64,000 bases of DNA from Symbiodinium natans (GCA_905221605.1 CAJNDS010000255.1:122380-186379); one strand, 5' to 3'. Positions 22,401 to 31,193 are shown, counted from the stretch's first letter. The notes: generated by a model not told the origin, from the sequence alone. Numbers and translations: made by a program.

Positions 22401-23657
22401 GACTGTACAGCTGCAGTGAATCGAATATTGAACGGAGCTGCTGTAAGTGTTCTGAAACAGGGATCATGCCAGGTTCCTGGTTCCTCATTCAGCGCCAATC
22501 ACCGCCCAAGGTGCTGTACCGACAAGCGGTCGAGGCAGGATTCACCACGGTGGTGTGCAGAATCCACTGCTTCGAGTCTAGGGGGTTTGCTGTCTTTTCA
22601 AACGTTCTTCTGCGGTTCGGCGAAACGCCGGGCCTTGCGCCCCAAAGTAAACTCAGGCAAGTCCCAGAAAGAGGTGCACGTGTTGTGGTGTGGGGCACAA
22701 CTCAAGAGAAGGTTGATCTACAAGGTGTTGTTAGCATCTAGAACGGGTTACATACTGGTTTGAGACCGAAGGGCTTTTTTTTGGGTATTCCCGAATGCTC
22801 CGCAGAAGGGTTCCCGTTTTAAAGTTGGGTTGGGTGGTTACCAAACGTCGTTGCGTTGTGTCCGTAAAGCGTTCGCAAAGCGTTCGCAAAGTGTCCGCAA
22901 GCGTTCGCGAGTGGCGTAAGCGTACTGTTAAGGGGGAACTGCACAGGACGCGCACCGACGCGGAGTTCCGTAGCGCTCCGAATCCGTCAAGCTAAGGGGG
23001 AAATCCACAGGATGCGCGCCGACGCGGTGTTCCGTAGCGTTCCGAATCCGTCAAGCTAAGGGGGAAATCCACAGGATTCACGCCGACGCGGCGTTCCGCA
23101 GCGTTCCGAATCCGTCAAGCTAAAGAGGGAACTCCACAGGACGCGCGCGGACGTGGCGTTCTGTAGCGTTCCGAATCCGTCAAGCTAAGGGGGAATCCGT
23201 CAAGCTAAGGGGGAATTCCACAGGACGCGCGCCGACTTGGCGTTCCGTGGCGTTCCGAATCCGTCAAGCTAACGTGAAACTCCACAGGACGCGCGCGGAC
23301 GTGGCGTTCTGTAGCGTTCCGAATCCGTCAAGCTAAGGGGGAACTCCACAGGACGCGCGCCGACTTGGCGTTCCGTGGCGTTCCGAATCCGTCAAGCTGA
23401 GGAGAAACTCCACAGCTTGCACGTTTCGTTGATTTCGCGTTAAATCTGCGTTATGGGTGGCTGCTTTCCGCATTCGGGTTCGTGGGTCCTATCAGGTTCT
23501 TTTTTGGGTATGCTGTTTCTTTTGGTCGATTTTCTGGGTTTTTCCTAGGAAAGCCTCCTTTTCCTCTACATTTTCCTAGGATTCGTTTGGCCCATTTCTT
23601 GGTTTCTCCTTCCATAGGCTAGAAGAAGAGAGAGAGAGAGAGAGAGAGAATGGGTGC

Positions 23658-23698
<41 letters not shown>

Positions 23699-24490
23699 AG
23701 CGAGAGCGACAGCAAGAGCGAAAGAAAGAAAAAAGAAAAACAACGAAAGAAACAGAGTAAAAAGAAAGAAGCAATTTTATAAAGGGAAAGACAGAATACC
23801 GAAAGAAAGAAAGAAAAAATGAAATGAAGAAAGAAAGAAAGAATGAAAGAAAGCAATCAAGAAATACAAAAATAAATAAAGAAAGAAATAAAGAGACAAC
23901 GAAAGAAATAAATAAAGAGAAAAAGAAAGAAATACAGAAACACAAAAAAGAATAAACACGGAAAATACATCAGGAAAGCAAGAAAAAAGGAAACAACAAA
24001 ACAAGCAAGAAAACAACAATGACAAACGTAGAGAAATAAAGAAAGAGAGAAAGAACGAACGAAAGAAAGGAGGAGCCCCACGCTTCCCCCCGCACCCCCC
24101 CCGGCCCCCCTTCCGTTTTTTAAACCATGCAGTCAAGGCTCGCAGCAGTCTAGCCAGCGTAGCTTTAGACTATGTCCTAGCCCGTGCAACCAAACCGTAG
24201 AGCATTGCTAACGTGCCCCAGGGTATTCATGTTGTTCAAACCGATTCAAACCCTCGGTGATCTTCTCCTTGAACTGTTTCCACTTGTCCGACGTGGGGAT
24301 ATCCCGATCCTGTTCCTTCTGCTGGCTTCGCCTGCTGCTCACCAACGTCGCCATCCGCTATGGCATGAGGCTGCCCTCCCCCCCCAACTTGTTAAGGCCA
24401 CGCAAGCTCGTTTCAAAGCATATGCCCCCCAGCATCTGAGTCTTTTTGAAACCCATCATGCGAGCATTGTGTTTGCAAACGGGGGCGGGG

Positions 24491-24532
<42 letters not shown>

Positions 24533-25984
24533 ACAACCCCCTCCCCCCGCCCCGCTTTTTAAAAGCGTGCAAGCTTGTTTATGACCCCCAGAGTATGAGT
24601 CTTTTTGAGACCCATCATGCGAACACTGTGTTTGCAAATGGGGCTGCGCTCCCCCCTCAACCTCCCCGCAGCCCCCCCAAACCACCCCTTTGCTTCAAGC
24701 CATGCAAAGCTTGCTTCAAAGCATATGAGTCTTCTTGAAACCCAACATACCCCCCGAAGCTTATGAGTCTTTTTGAAACCCAACTTGAGTTTGCAAATGG
24801 GGGCTGCTGGCCCCCCCCCCTTTTTAAAGCCGTGCAAGCACGTGCAAGCAAAATTTATCAGAGTATCTGGTCTTGCATACGCGGAGCCACTGAAGGTTCG
24901 GTGCATGTGAGATGCAATCCGGTTGACCCAAGCGCCCCTGAAGCCCTGCAAACACCACGACTCGAAAACATGTAAACAAGCATCTGCAAACCTGAACACC
25001 TAAGCTATTGTAAGCTACCAAAGCATCATCCCTTACATAGCCGGTCAGTTAGCTCTTCGAGCCCCCATCGCGAGGAAGTGGCCGTGGATGATTTCGAGCT
25101 CCCAATTGGCAAGGCCCTTCTTTCGACAGCTTTCGAAGATGTCCCCGGCGCAAGTTTGCAGTTTTGATCGGTGGTGCAGTTTCCAGCTTGGCAGCTTACA
25201 GCATGTACTCGTAGGGCTTGTGGGCCTTCTGGTTCAATTGTGACCTTCTTGCGTTTCATGTTCCTTTAGCTTGTGAAGCTCTCAAAGCTTATGATTCAGC
25301 CTTGAGCCTCGACGCCTGTGCCTCAGTTGAAGAGCATTCACTGAGATGCTGCACACCGTCAAGTGGCATTCGAGCAACCCTCTCTTGTTTACAGCCACCA
25401 CAGTACAGAGAGTCGACGATCTAAACTCTGAGCGTTGAACTGCCAAGCTTCCTGAGCCTGAAGCCCAGTTCGCTCGAATTGCGTGGAGGCCGAAGTGGTC
25501 AGAGAGGGCACGGACGTGACTCTCATCGGCTGGGGTAACCAGGCGCTTGGTTGGAGTTCGGGTTTGGGTTGTCAGCTCTTGGGCCACACTTTCGACAGGC
25601 GTGGTAGGAACGATGATTGGCGCCTGTAGCTTCTTGTTCTTCAAGTGGAACATTTGCGGGACAGTTCCATAAGCAGATCGGACGATCACGTGATGCTGAG
25701 GGAACGATCGAGGCAAGATCTTCTTAAATTGACACAACCTGCTTCGGCAGCTTCGTCTTCATGGAAACGATTTCGGTCAGATGTTTAGTGAAAGCTCCGG
25801 TGGGTGCTTCGGCTGGAACCTTCAGCGTTCCTATACATGGCTTCGGTTGTAGCTACCGAAGATACTTCTGCGGAAGGCGCCCACCGCTTTCTGTGAAACC
25901 CTGGACTCTGTAGCTCAAAACCCTCAAATCCTGAAGCTGCGCCTTTTGGTCGTACGTTTCGGTATAAGATGGCATCGGTTAAGA

Positions 25985-26016
<32 letters not shown>

Positions 26017-29000
26017 GAGCGAAGAAACGTGAGAGATCAGCAACAGTCCGATCAACTCCAAGATGCCACGCAGGTGCATCGCCTGCTACAGACAGCGGAC
26101 CTGGCCACAAAGGCAGGCCAGCAGGGATCAGCAGGGGCGAGATGAGGAAGGAACAAAGCCTTAAGCCTTTGTAAAGCCTCAGGTGGCACACAGGCCCTCA
26201 GTCAACAAACTTGTATCCTAATCCGAGCTCCTGTTTAATTGGGGGGCGGGCCCCCCCCCCCCCTCCCCCCCCCTCACCCCCACAATAAGGAATGCAGGGT
26301 TCCGCAATAGTTGGACCATGGCCTTGTATTGATTCTCCATAAAAAACAAAAGGCTGCAGATCCCTGAGGTGCTGTAGCTTCGCATCTCCGCAAGCAAAAC
26401 AAGAAGCCTGCCGACAGATTTTTGAACGCCCCCCAAAAAAATTCCTTTAAATGTGGGGAGGTATCCCCATACGAAATCCACCCTAATGGAAAGTAGTCTT
26501 CCGGCGGGCTTTCGGCCGAAAAAAATTTCTTTAAATGTGGGGGGTTTGATTAAACAGGAGCTCGGATTAAGAACCGAACGCTTGCGTGTGCCGCCGATGC
26601 TAGGAGGGGGTGAGCTGCGAGGTGATTGACCTGCAGCACCGCTCTCAGATCCCCTTCAAGTTTAAAGTCCCCCTTGTGGAGTTTGTGTAGAGCTCTCTTT
26701 GAGAGCTCTTTTGAGCTATATTCACTGTCTCATAGCCGCGCTGCAACGAGGACGCTCATGTTCAATCCTTCCGGGATTTGAAGAAGTGGAGAGTAAGTGG
26801 AGTTTAGGGGTTTGTTCTTGACATCTCTTGACCAAATCCTGCCCTGGCGCTGCGCTCGATTCTCGTGGACTTTTCCGGTTGGGTGTTCCAAGGTCTCTTG
26901 CTCCCTGGGACGAGGCGCTCATCCCACGGTCTGAATGCAGCCGCAGCGACGTTTCATTATTTGGGCAGTTTTAGGTATGGTTAGAGTCGCAGTGGTTACG
27001 GCACAGACCATCATAACAAGCAGCTGATTGGGTTGTAACCTTGCTTCGCGAAGTCCCAAACCCTAAACAACCCTAAACACCGTAAGCCTTAAGTTCTATG
27101 GCGGGAAATTAAACCCCGCCATTGAGATGTTGCAGGAAGCCGTTCTCACTTCAGTGGAGAAGTTTGCTTCTCAGATTGCTAGTTAACTCAGACCGACAAA
27201 CTTCCAAAGCCTTGCAGCCTACAGCCTTCACCGCTCTATACCTTCCCTCAAGCCGTTCACACCCAAACCACTTCAACACGGCAAGTACTATATACTATTC
27301 GTGATGTTTGAGGAAATGCACGTCCCCACTCGAGCATGTGAATGTACTTGCAGTTTGTGAAGCTCTGATACGGGCTACTCTGAGTGAAAGGCCTGATTGA
27401 CAGCTTCCTACGAGAGAGAGGTAATCCTACTTTTTGTGCTGTTGAGCAGCACACCCAAACATGCTGCAACGTCAACAAAAGCTGCACTAAGGACCGGCCG
27501 ATGCGTGTGGACCTTATGAAAGTTCAGCTTTGGCTCCTTGCAAGGGCCCTTACGAGGGCCATGAGCACGGAGCGTATCGTCTGGTACGAATGGTTTTCTA
27601 GTGTGATGGCTGCTATGTGGAAGGGCCAATCGCAAGCATAGTCAGATGAGAAACAGCAAATAAGAAGAGCATCAACTCATCAACACAGCTTGTTTGTATT
27701 TTCTTCAGGCCTCTTAGTTTCAGGACTTGCACACCTTGAAGCTCTCAACCAAACATCCTGCCAGAATTAGGTGAGCGATGGGCACCAAGTTCCCAAAACA
27801 TAGCGCCCGAAAGACGAGGCACGCCTCGCCCTAACACCCTTAAGTCCTGAATTTCCCGAAGCACTAATCACTCAAGCCCAGCACCCTTGAACCGCCAAAC
27901 CCCCCAAGAACCTGAAGGTCATAGCCCACGAAGCGCCGAAGACCAGCGGCTTCGGGGCAGAACTGGCGGCCACAGTGCCTTGAGTCCCAGAGCTGCTGAG
28001 GTGTTTCGTGCTTTGTGGAGCAGCAGGGCTTGGAGTCCAGGGTGCAAGGCCTCCAGTTTTTTTGACTTTTGTGAAAGCAGCACGGTGCTGGGCCACGGGC
28101 CATAGACTGCATCCCAAAATCAAGTCCCCAAGCCACACTCCTCCCCCTATGCCGCTGTAACCTGACACTCCAAAAACTCCGAGTCCGTAGCCGCGACCCT
28201 CGGACCCTCGGAACTTGTGCTCCATGAGGCAAGACAAGGGCTTCCTGAAGCTGGAGGCACGTTGTTTAGGGTTTGGGATCTGAGCTTGGACCTTACATCC
28301 GTCGACCTCTTTAGCCCCAACTGGGTGGGAGCTCGCGCAGACCCCACGCCGCACTCGTACTGAGCATAAACATTGTGCTCTGAATCTTTCATCCTATCCC
28401 CGAAAGCCCTCTTAAACCTCTCTGAGCCGCAAACCCTGAACCTGAAACACTTTTCCCGAAGCTCAAATCATAGCAACCAGCGAAAGGCCCCTGTCCAGCG
28501 CGTTTGCGGGTGGGTGCACGGCCGAGAGGGCTTGCATTGCTTTGGAGGAATTCGGGTTTCTGAAGATGTGAAGATGTGGGTCAAGCGCGCGGAAGTAAAA
28601 TAGGATACATCTGATGTCCACTGGAGCTCCGGACATCCTCCGCGCACTATGCTTGTGCTACTAAAGATTCTACCTGACAACAGTGGGCAGAACTCTATCA
28701 GCTTCTAGCATGTCTAAGCTTGGGCAACTTTGGCAATTTGGGGCTTTGTGAGCTTGTCGGATTTTTTGCAGGGACCATGATGTTCGGCGTTTCGAGCCGC
28801 AAACCCCTTGAAAAGGAACCCCCTCTGAAGTCCTAAAGCCCCGATCTACCCGCCTACCCCGTGATTCTTGTTGATTCAAGGACACGCCATTCCCTCTGGC
28901 CTTCGAGGAGTTCTACCTCCCAACGCCGCTGAGGGTGGGAGCGCCAGAGTAACAGTTTGAAAGTATTTGTTTTCTGGAGCTTCAGGGTTTCGCGCTCGTG

Positions 29001-29265
29001 ATATTCAGGGTTGTGAAGGGGAGGCTTTTGGGCTCCAGGGCTGCTACTGGAGTGTTGAGGCCCTGTGGCTTTGTGCTGCACCGTCTGTAGGCAAAAGCCT
29101 TCAAGGTTAGGGCCCGAATCACCCGAATCCCTCTTACGCTCCCCACTGGACAAGCTTTGGACCAAAGCAGATTCTGCATCCGAAGCCTCGAAGCCTCGAA
29201 GCCTCGAAGCCTCGAAGCCTGCAAGAGAGGTTCTTGATGCCGTGAAGAAGGTGACCTCCTTCTGA
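16356..29265 (+). CDS. Branched-chain 2-oxoacid dehydrogenase E1 component, beta subunit (mitochondrial)
   Basis: E1 alpha2beta2 decarboxylates the 2-oxoacids of Leu, Ile and Val with thiamine diphosphate and acylates the E2 lipoyl group, in the mitochondrial matrix. The joined exons follow the family in order and, from exon 18214 to the stop, essentially without gaps: KMNMFQ, LLFGEDVAFGGVF, FNTPLSEQGILG, IAEIQFADYVYPAFDQ, CGSLTI, GAVGHGGLYHSQSPE (the conserved HSQS His), AFFTHCPGLNI, AKGLLLAAIR, TLVFEPK, VLYRQAVE, FELPIGKAEVVREGTDVTLI, EGVSCEVIDLQSLAPWDEE, TGRCVIAHEAPKTSGFGAEL, FLKLEAPVQRVCGW, DTPFPLAFEEFYLP, VLDAVKKVTSF-stop. Exons are 13-63 nt, donors mostly GC. Both transketolase-type domains are present. 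Unresolved: about 12 residues between 16958 and 18214 (candidates 17039-17053, 17715-17770, 17953-17961) and the targeting presequence. RQAVEEV and LDAVK resemble plant forms. The related PDH E1 beta is less likely, given SEQG, HSQSPE and the C-terminal DTPFP. Confidence 0.94.
16697..16741 (+). CDS. BCKDHB exon: AINNAMELALSSDDK
   Basis: Helix after MNMFQ; AG|G acceptor, GC donor (AAG|GCTGTG), phase 0 both sides. Confidence 0.9.
16916..16958 (+). CDS. BCKDHB exon: ALLFGEDVAFGGVF(R)
   Basis: Carries FGEDVAFGGVF, a signature of the family's first domain. AG|G acceptor, GT donor after one base of the Arg codon. Confidence 0.93.
17203..17262. repeat. GTTT/GT microsatellite
   Basis: GTTTGTTTG passes into an uninterrupted GT run and then GCGTGC repeats, in the BCKDHB 5' region. 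Confidence 0.85.
17953..17961 (+). CDS. Candidate 9-nt microexon supplying ER(V) before FNTPLSEQG
   Basis: GGAACGTGT between AG and a GC donor would give the expected ...ERV-FNTP junction. The upstream partner (17715-17770, ending SFGK|GT) is out by one base, so this is tentative. Confidence 0.35.
18214..18276 (+). CDS. BCKDHB exon: FNTPLSEQGILGVALRLAAK(S)
   Basis: Carries NTPLSEQG. Its length to IAEIQ matches plant E1 beta residue for residue. AG|G acceptor in phase 2, GC donor in phase 2. Confidence 0.92.
18694..18741 (+). CDS. BCKDHB exon: YTPIAEIQFADYVYP(A)
   Basis: IAEIQFADY is a hallmark motif. AG|G acceptor; the GC donor splits the Ala codon. Confidence 0.95.
19031..19070 (+). CDS. 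BCKDHB exon: FDQIVNEAAKYRL
   Basis: Completes AFDQIVNEAAKYR. AG|G acceptor, GC donor (CTG|GCCCCT). The join to the next exon is one base off a standard AG acceptor. Confidence 0.92.
19379..19396 (+). CDS. Probable BCKDHB microexon, 18 nt: HAGEYK
   Basis: Supplies the six residues needed between KYRL and HCGSLTI so that the length matches plant E1 beta. GA donor (AAA|GATGCC). Both edges need a one-base shift relative to AG, so the exact boundary is open. Confidence 0.6.
19449..19471 (+). CDS. BCKDHB exon: HCGSLTI(R)
   Basis: CGSLTIR is a conserved strand. AG|G acceptor, GT donor after one base of the Arg codon. Confidence 0.88.
19947..20002 (+). CDS. BCKDHB exon: MPSGAVGHGGLYHSQSPE
   Basis: Holds the GHGGLYHSQSPE motif with the His needed for acyl transfer in this family. 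Unusual MPSG where plants have APYG. AG|G acceptor completes CGT (Arg); GC donor. Confidence 0.95.
20402..20730. repeat. About 100-bp tandem repeat with a palindrome in each unit
   Basis: Units begin at about 20402, 20507, 20606 and 20704. Each carries GTCAGGTTTTTG(A)GGGTTTCAG; the first two continue into the mirror arm, centred on the perfect palindrome TTCAGGCCTGAA (20419-20430, 20522-20533). A CGCACTCGG box follows in the first three. Lies in the BCKDHB intron 20003-21154. Confidence 0.82.
21155..21187 (+). CDS. BCKDHB exon: AFFTHCPGLNI
   Basis: Follows HSQSPE directly. AG|G acceptor, GT donor. Confidence 0.93.
21447..21501 (+). CDS. BCKDHB exon: VVPRGPSQAKGLLLAAIR(S)
   Basis: VVPRxPxxAKGLLL is the end of the first domain. 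AG|G acceptor, GC donor splitting the Ser codon. Confidence 0.94.
21673..21768. repeat. AAGGCCCTC 9-bp tandem array
   Basis: About ten near-perfect copies ending roughly 40 nt before BCKDHB exon 21809. Translates as PQG or ALR repeats, but sits in an intron. Confidence 0.92.
21809..21840 (+). CDS. BCKDHB exon: PDPTLVFEPK
   Basis: Completes AIRSPDPTLVFEPK. AG|G acceptor in phase 1, GC donor (AAG|GCGCCT). Confidence 0.92.
22511..22534 (+). CDS. BCKDHB exon, 24 nt: VLYRQAVE
   Basis: Joins FEPK to give FEPKVLYRQAVE, as in plant E1 beta. AG|G acceptor, GC donor. Confidence 0.92.
22928..23414. repeat. 64-bp satellite, about 8 units with two alternating variants
   Basis: Unit starts (AATCCGTCAAGCT): 22981, 23045, 23109, 23174 (20-bp stub), 23194, 23258, 23322, 23386. 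Each full unit holds CACAGGACGCGCGCCGAC and GGCGTTCCG. Units 23109 and 23258 share one variant (GGACGTGG...CTGTAG), units 23194 and 23322 another (CGACTTGG...CCGTGG). Confidence 0.93.
23617..24066. repeat. 450-bp purine tract (GA, GAAA-rich)
   Basis: Almost only A and G on the + strand: GA dinucleotides first, then GAAA/GAAATAAA. It causes the long Phe/Leu/Ser-rich antisense reading frames here. It lies in the same BCKDHB intron as the satellite. Confidence 0.93.
24405..24860. repeat. Diverged tandem repeat, about 100-160 bp, four copies
   Basis: Copies share GCAAGC, GAGTCTTTTTGAAACCCA and TTTGCAAA(C/T)GGGG followed by a C run, near 24438, 24597, 24727 and 24765. Copies differ in length mainly at the C tract. 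Confidence 0.75.
24494..24532. repeat. 39-nt C homopolymer
   Basis: Uninterrupted C run inside the first copy of the repeat above. Confidence 0.95.
25075..25113 (+). CDS. BCKDHB exon: EVAVDDFELPIGK
   Basis: Inter-domain segment (EEVPxxDYxIPLxxA in relatives). AG|G acceptor, GC donor (AAG|GCCCTT). The preceding 2.5-kb intron is the longest in the gene and holds the 64-bp satellite. Confidence 0.93.
25489..25542 (+). CDS. BCKDHB exon: AEVVREGTDVTLIGWGNQ
   Basis: Start of the transketolase C-terminal-type domain. AG|G acceptor, GC donor (CAG|GCGCTT). Confidence 0.96.
25984..26013. repeat. CGT trinucleotide repeat
   Basis: Ten CGT/TCG copies, 60 nt upstream of BCKDHB exon 26074. Confidence 0.92.
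26074..26112 (+). CDS. BCKDHB exon: VHRLLQTADLATK
   Basis: Completes GWGNQVHRLL. AG|G acceptor, GC donor. The length to EGVSCEV equals that in plants. The next intron contains the MITE-like element. Confidence 0.9.
26219..26569. mobile_element. MITE-like element with perfect 21-bp terminal inverted repeats
   Basis: The 21 bases at 26219-26239 (TAATCCGAGCTCCTGTTTAA...) are the exact reverse complement of 26549-26569. The outermost TA on each side may be a TA target-site duplication, as for Tc1/mariner-type elements. The 351-bp interior has no coding capacity, a C-rich block at 26252-26280 and two copies of AATT(C/T)CTTTAAATGTGGGG (about 26440 and 26524). It fills most of the BCKDHB intron between exons 26074 and 26604. 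Confidence 0.85.
26604..26635 (+). CDS. BCKDHB exon: EGVSCEVIDL(Q)
   Basis: GVSCEVIDL is a hallmark strand. A GC donor splits the Gln codon (CA|GCACCG). Confidence 0.95.
26893..26914 (+). CDS. BCKDHB exon, 22 nt: SLAPWDE
   Basis: Completes CAG and adds SLAPWDE, matching IDLxxLxPWD. AG|G acceptor, GC donor. Confidence 0.9.
27136..27161 (+). CDS. BCKDHB exon: EAVLTSVE(K)
   Basis: Helix between PWD and KTGR with the family's length. AG|G acceptor, GT donor splitting the Lys codon. Confidence 0.88.
27492..27504 (+). CDS. BCKDHB microexon, 13 nt: (K)TGRC
   Basis: GACCGGCCGATGC completes Lys and gives TGRC, the KTGR motif of the family. It lies between an AG|G acceptor and a GT donor, 330 nt from one neighbour and 413 nt from the other. 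Phase fits both sides. Confidence 0.9.
27918..27976 (+). CDS. BCKDHB exon: VIAHEAPKTSGFGAELAAT(V)
   Basis: HEAPxTxGFGAE is one of the strongest family motifs. AG|G acceptor, GC donor splitting the Val codon. Confidence 0.96.
28229..28256 (+). CDS. BCKDHB exon, 28 nt: QDKGFLKLE
   Basis: Completes ATVQDKGFLKLE. AG|G acceptor in phase 2, GC donor (GAG|GCACGT). Confidence 0.93.
28487..28513 (+). CDS. BCKDHB exon, 27 nt: APVQRVCGW
   Basis: LEAPVxRVCG motif. AG|G acceptor, GT donor. Confidence 0.94.
28881..28934 (+). CDS. BCKDHB exon: DTPFPLAFEEFYLPTPLR
   Basis: DTPFPxxFExFYxP is diagnostic for the E1 beta C-terminus. AG|G acceptor, GT donor. Confidence 0.96.
29177..29220. repeat. CGAAGCCT 8-bp tandem repeat x5
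   Basis: Perfect short array ending 9 nt before the last BCKDHB exon. Confidence 0.9.
29230..29265 (+). CDS. BCKDHB last exon: VLDAVKKVTSF, stop TGA
   Basis: C-terminal helix and stop codon. AG|G acceptor. No AATAAA-like signal is obvious after it. Confidence 0.93.
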   Translation, partial: VLDAVKKVTSF

Positions 29266-29700
29266 ATTCACTTCGATGGAAACGGAGCCTTTGAAACTCT
29301 CTGTGCTTCATCTGCTTCTAGAGTCAGGCGCAGGAACTTGGCAAACGGTGATCAAAACCTAAGAGTTGGAAGTAAGTCTAAGTACTTGTTGAACATGGGA
29401 AGCTGTTCTCTCACCGCGCCTGCTGATCTGGATGTAGCTTGGTGCCGTTTCCCACCGGTCCACCGCAGACCGCAGAACGGCGCTGCCAAAAATGGGTAGT
29501 TGCTGAACTTGTCCGACTTGCCGAGCCCACAGTGAGGTAATTTCAACGCAACGCGACCCGCATGGGCCTGAGCCTCTGTAACAAGGCAACCCAAACCAGG
29601 GGGCTGGGGGCAGGGTGGGGGAGGGGTGGCCCAAAACCAATATGGTGCAAGGAGGCCAGCCTTGCGATTTTTGGGACTTACATGGGGGCGGGGGGTGGGT

Positions 29701-29788
<88 letters not shown>
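29701..29788. repeat. 88-nt G homopolymer
   Basis: Uninterrupted G run, preceded by G-rich GGGGGCGGGGGGTGGGT. It lies 436 nt past the BCKDHB stop. It generates the Gly-rich and Pro-rich reading frames here. True length may differ because such runs are hard to sequence. Confidence 0.95.
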
Positions 29789-29789
<1 letters not shown>

Positions 29790-30884
29790 GTTCAGGCCAA
29801 ACAAGTGCAAAAACAAAGGGGCACACCTGTCTACAGGGTGCGGGGAGGGAGGGGATTAGAGGTGGGGTGCTTTGTGCGACCCAGACACCTGGCCCAAGGC
29901 CTCGGGTAGTACCCAGTCATGCAGAGTTATCTTCAGCACAGTAGGTGCCAACACGACGACCCATCCTCGCAACCCAAGACTTCTGAACCCTAAATCCCAT
30001 GCCACTCAGCTACATGCCAATCCCGGGAACGACAGCTCTTTGCTCAGGCAGATAGCACTGGTGGAAAAGATCCGAAAGCCCCGAAACTTGAAACACCTGT
30101 ATCGCTGCATCCCAAACTCGCAGGGTGCTGCATATGACCTACGTTCCAACCCCTACACCCCTGCGTCGGAACTCACCCTGAGCGCCATGTCGGAGGGCTC
30201 GCGACGAGGCGAAGAAGCATATGGGGCCGTTTGGAGTTTAGTTGAGGGATGCCGAAGGGACGCCGAAAGGGCAACAGATGGCAACCGGCAACACAGGCAG
30301 TCACAACAGAGGGCACTTTAGAGCCGTTTAACAGTTGAGAATGGATTGCTTGAAAAATGTCTCAGCATCTTCAAGGCCTGGACCGCCTGAAAACAGAAAC
30401 ATTCCGAAGCCCTACGAAGCTCAACCCGAGGCCCCAAAGTCAACAAAAACCGAACCCATGGAAGGCTCGGGCTCCTCCTTCCTCACTGAGAGCCCTTGGC
30501 CTCAGCTTCCGAGCAGTTTGTTCGCTCTTTAAGGTTGGAATTTTCCGGGAGCTGTTTCCACTCACCTGTTTCCCGGAGCTTTTGACCTTCTCGGTTCTTC
30601 TTGAGATTTTGGGCTTTTTAGTTCGTGTTTGAGGGCTTTGCTTTCACGAGCTTGTGCACCTCGAAATGAACCCTCGAGTGGCGCGAGAACCTTGCGGCTC
30701 AGTCGGACTTCCAGGGCCTTAAAATGCTAAGGACCTAAACTAAGAGCTCTAAAACACCAAAGCCTAGTGGTTCTAGGGCTTTCAGGTCTTTCAGGGTCGT
30801 CCAAGGTGAGCATGACCATGCTGCTGCACTACACGATGCTTCGGCCTCAGTGGAGACTGCTCTCAACAGACTGAGCTAAGGTGA

Positions 30885-30943
<59 letters not shown>
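30885..30943. repeat. GGCTCA hexanucleotide repeat
   Basis: About ten perfect copies (QA repeats in one frame); no sign it is translated. Confidence 0.92.
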
Positions 30944-31193
30944 AAGGCTTGGAGTTGTCGGAGTTGTGTGAATTTGCGTGTCGTTTCGCACTGTGGACTT
31001 GAGCAGATTGGTTTTGGCGCCCTTGATAACCCTAAACTCTGTGCTATCCAGAAATATGCAGCTAAGAAGATGATCTAAAGATATCTAAAGTTTAGGTTTT
31101 CACCTTGCTTTTGGCTCACGGGGGCCCGTCAACATGCAGCTTCTAAGCTGTGAATTTGTCAAACAAGCTCTGGCCCTTATCAGCTCCTATCAG

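Larger units (their letters stand above)
29266..31193. other. Region downstream of BCKDHB; no firm gene
   Basis: Holds the 88-nt G run and a GGCTCA array. Weak coding-like segments are 30190-30240 (MSEGSRRGEEAYGAVW) and 30806-30873 (EHDHAAALHDASASVETALN, after an AG|G acceptor); neither could be linked. Confidence 0.45.

Noticed and set aside
23566-24136. Several Phe/Leu/Ser-rich minus-strand frames
   Set aside because: They are translations of the purine tract at 23617-24066.
25282-25737. 151-codon minus-strand frame with protein-like start (MCQFKKILPRSFPQHH...)
   Set aside because: It lies opposite BCKDHB exon 25489-25542, whose identity is clear; no family recognised on the minus strand.
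29352-29944. Poly-Pro and poly-Gly frames on both strands
   Set aside because: Produced by the 88-nt G homopolymer.
31090-31115. TTTTGGCTCA resembling part of the dinoflagellate spliced leader
   Set aside because: Only ten bases match and the rest of the leader is absent.
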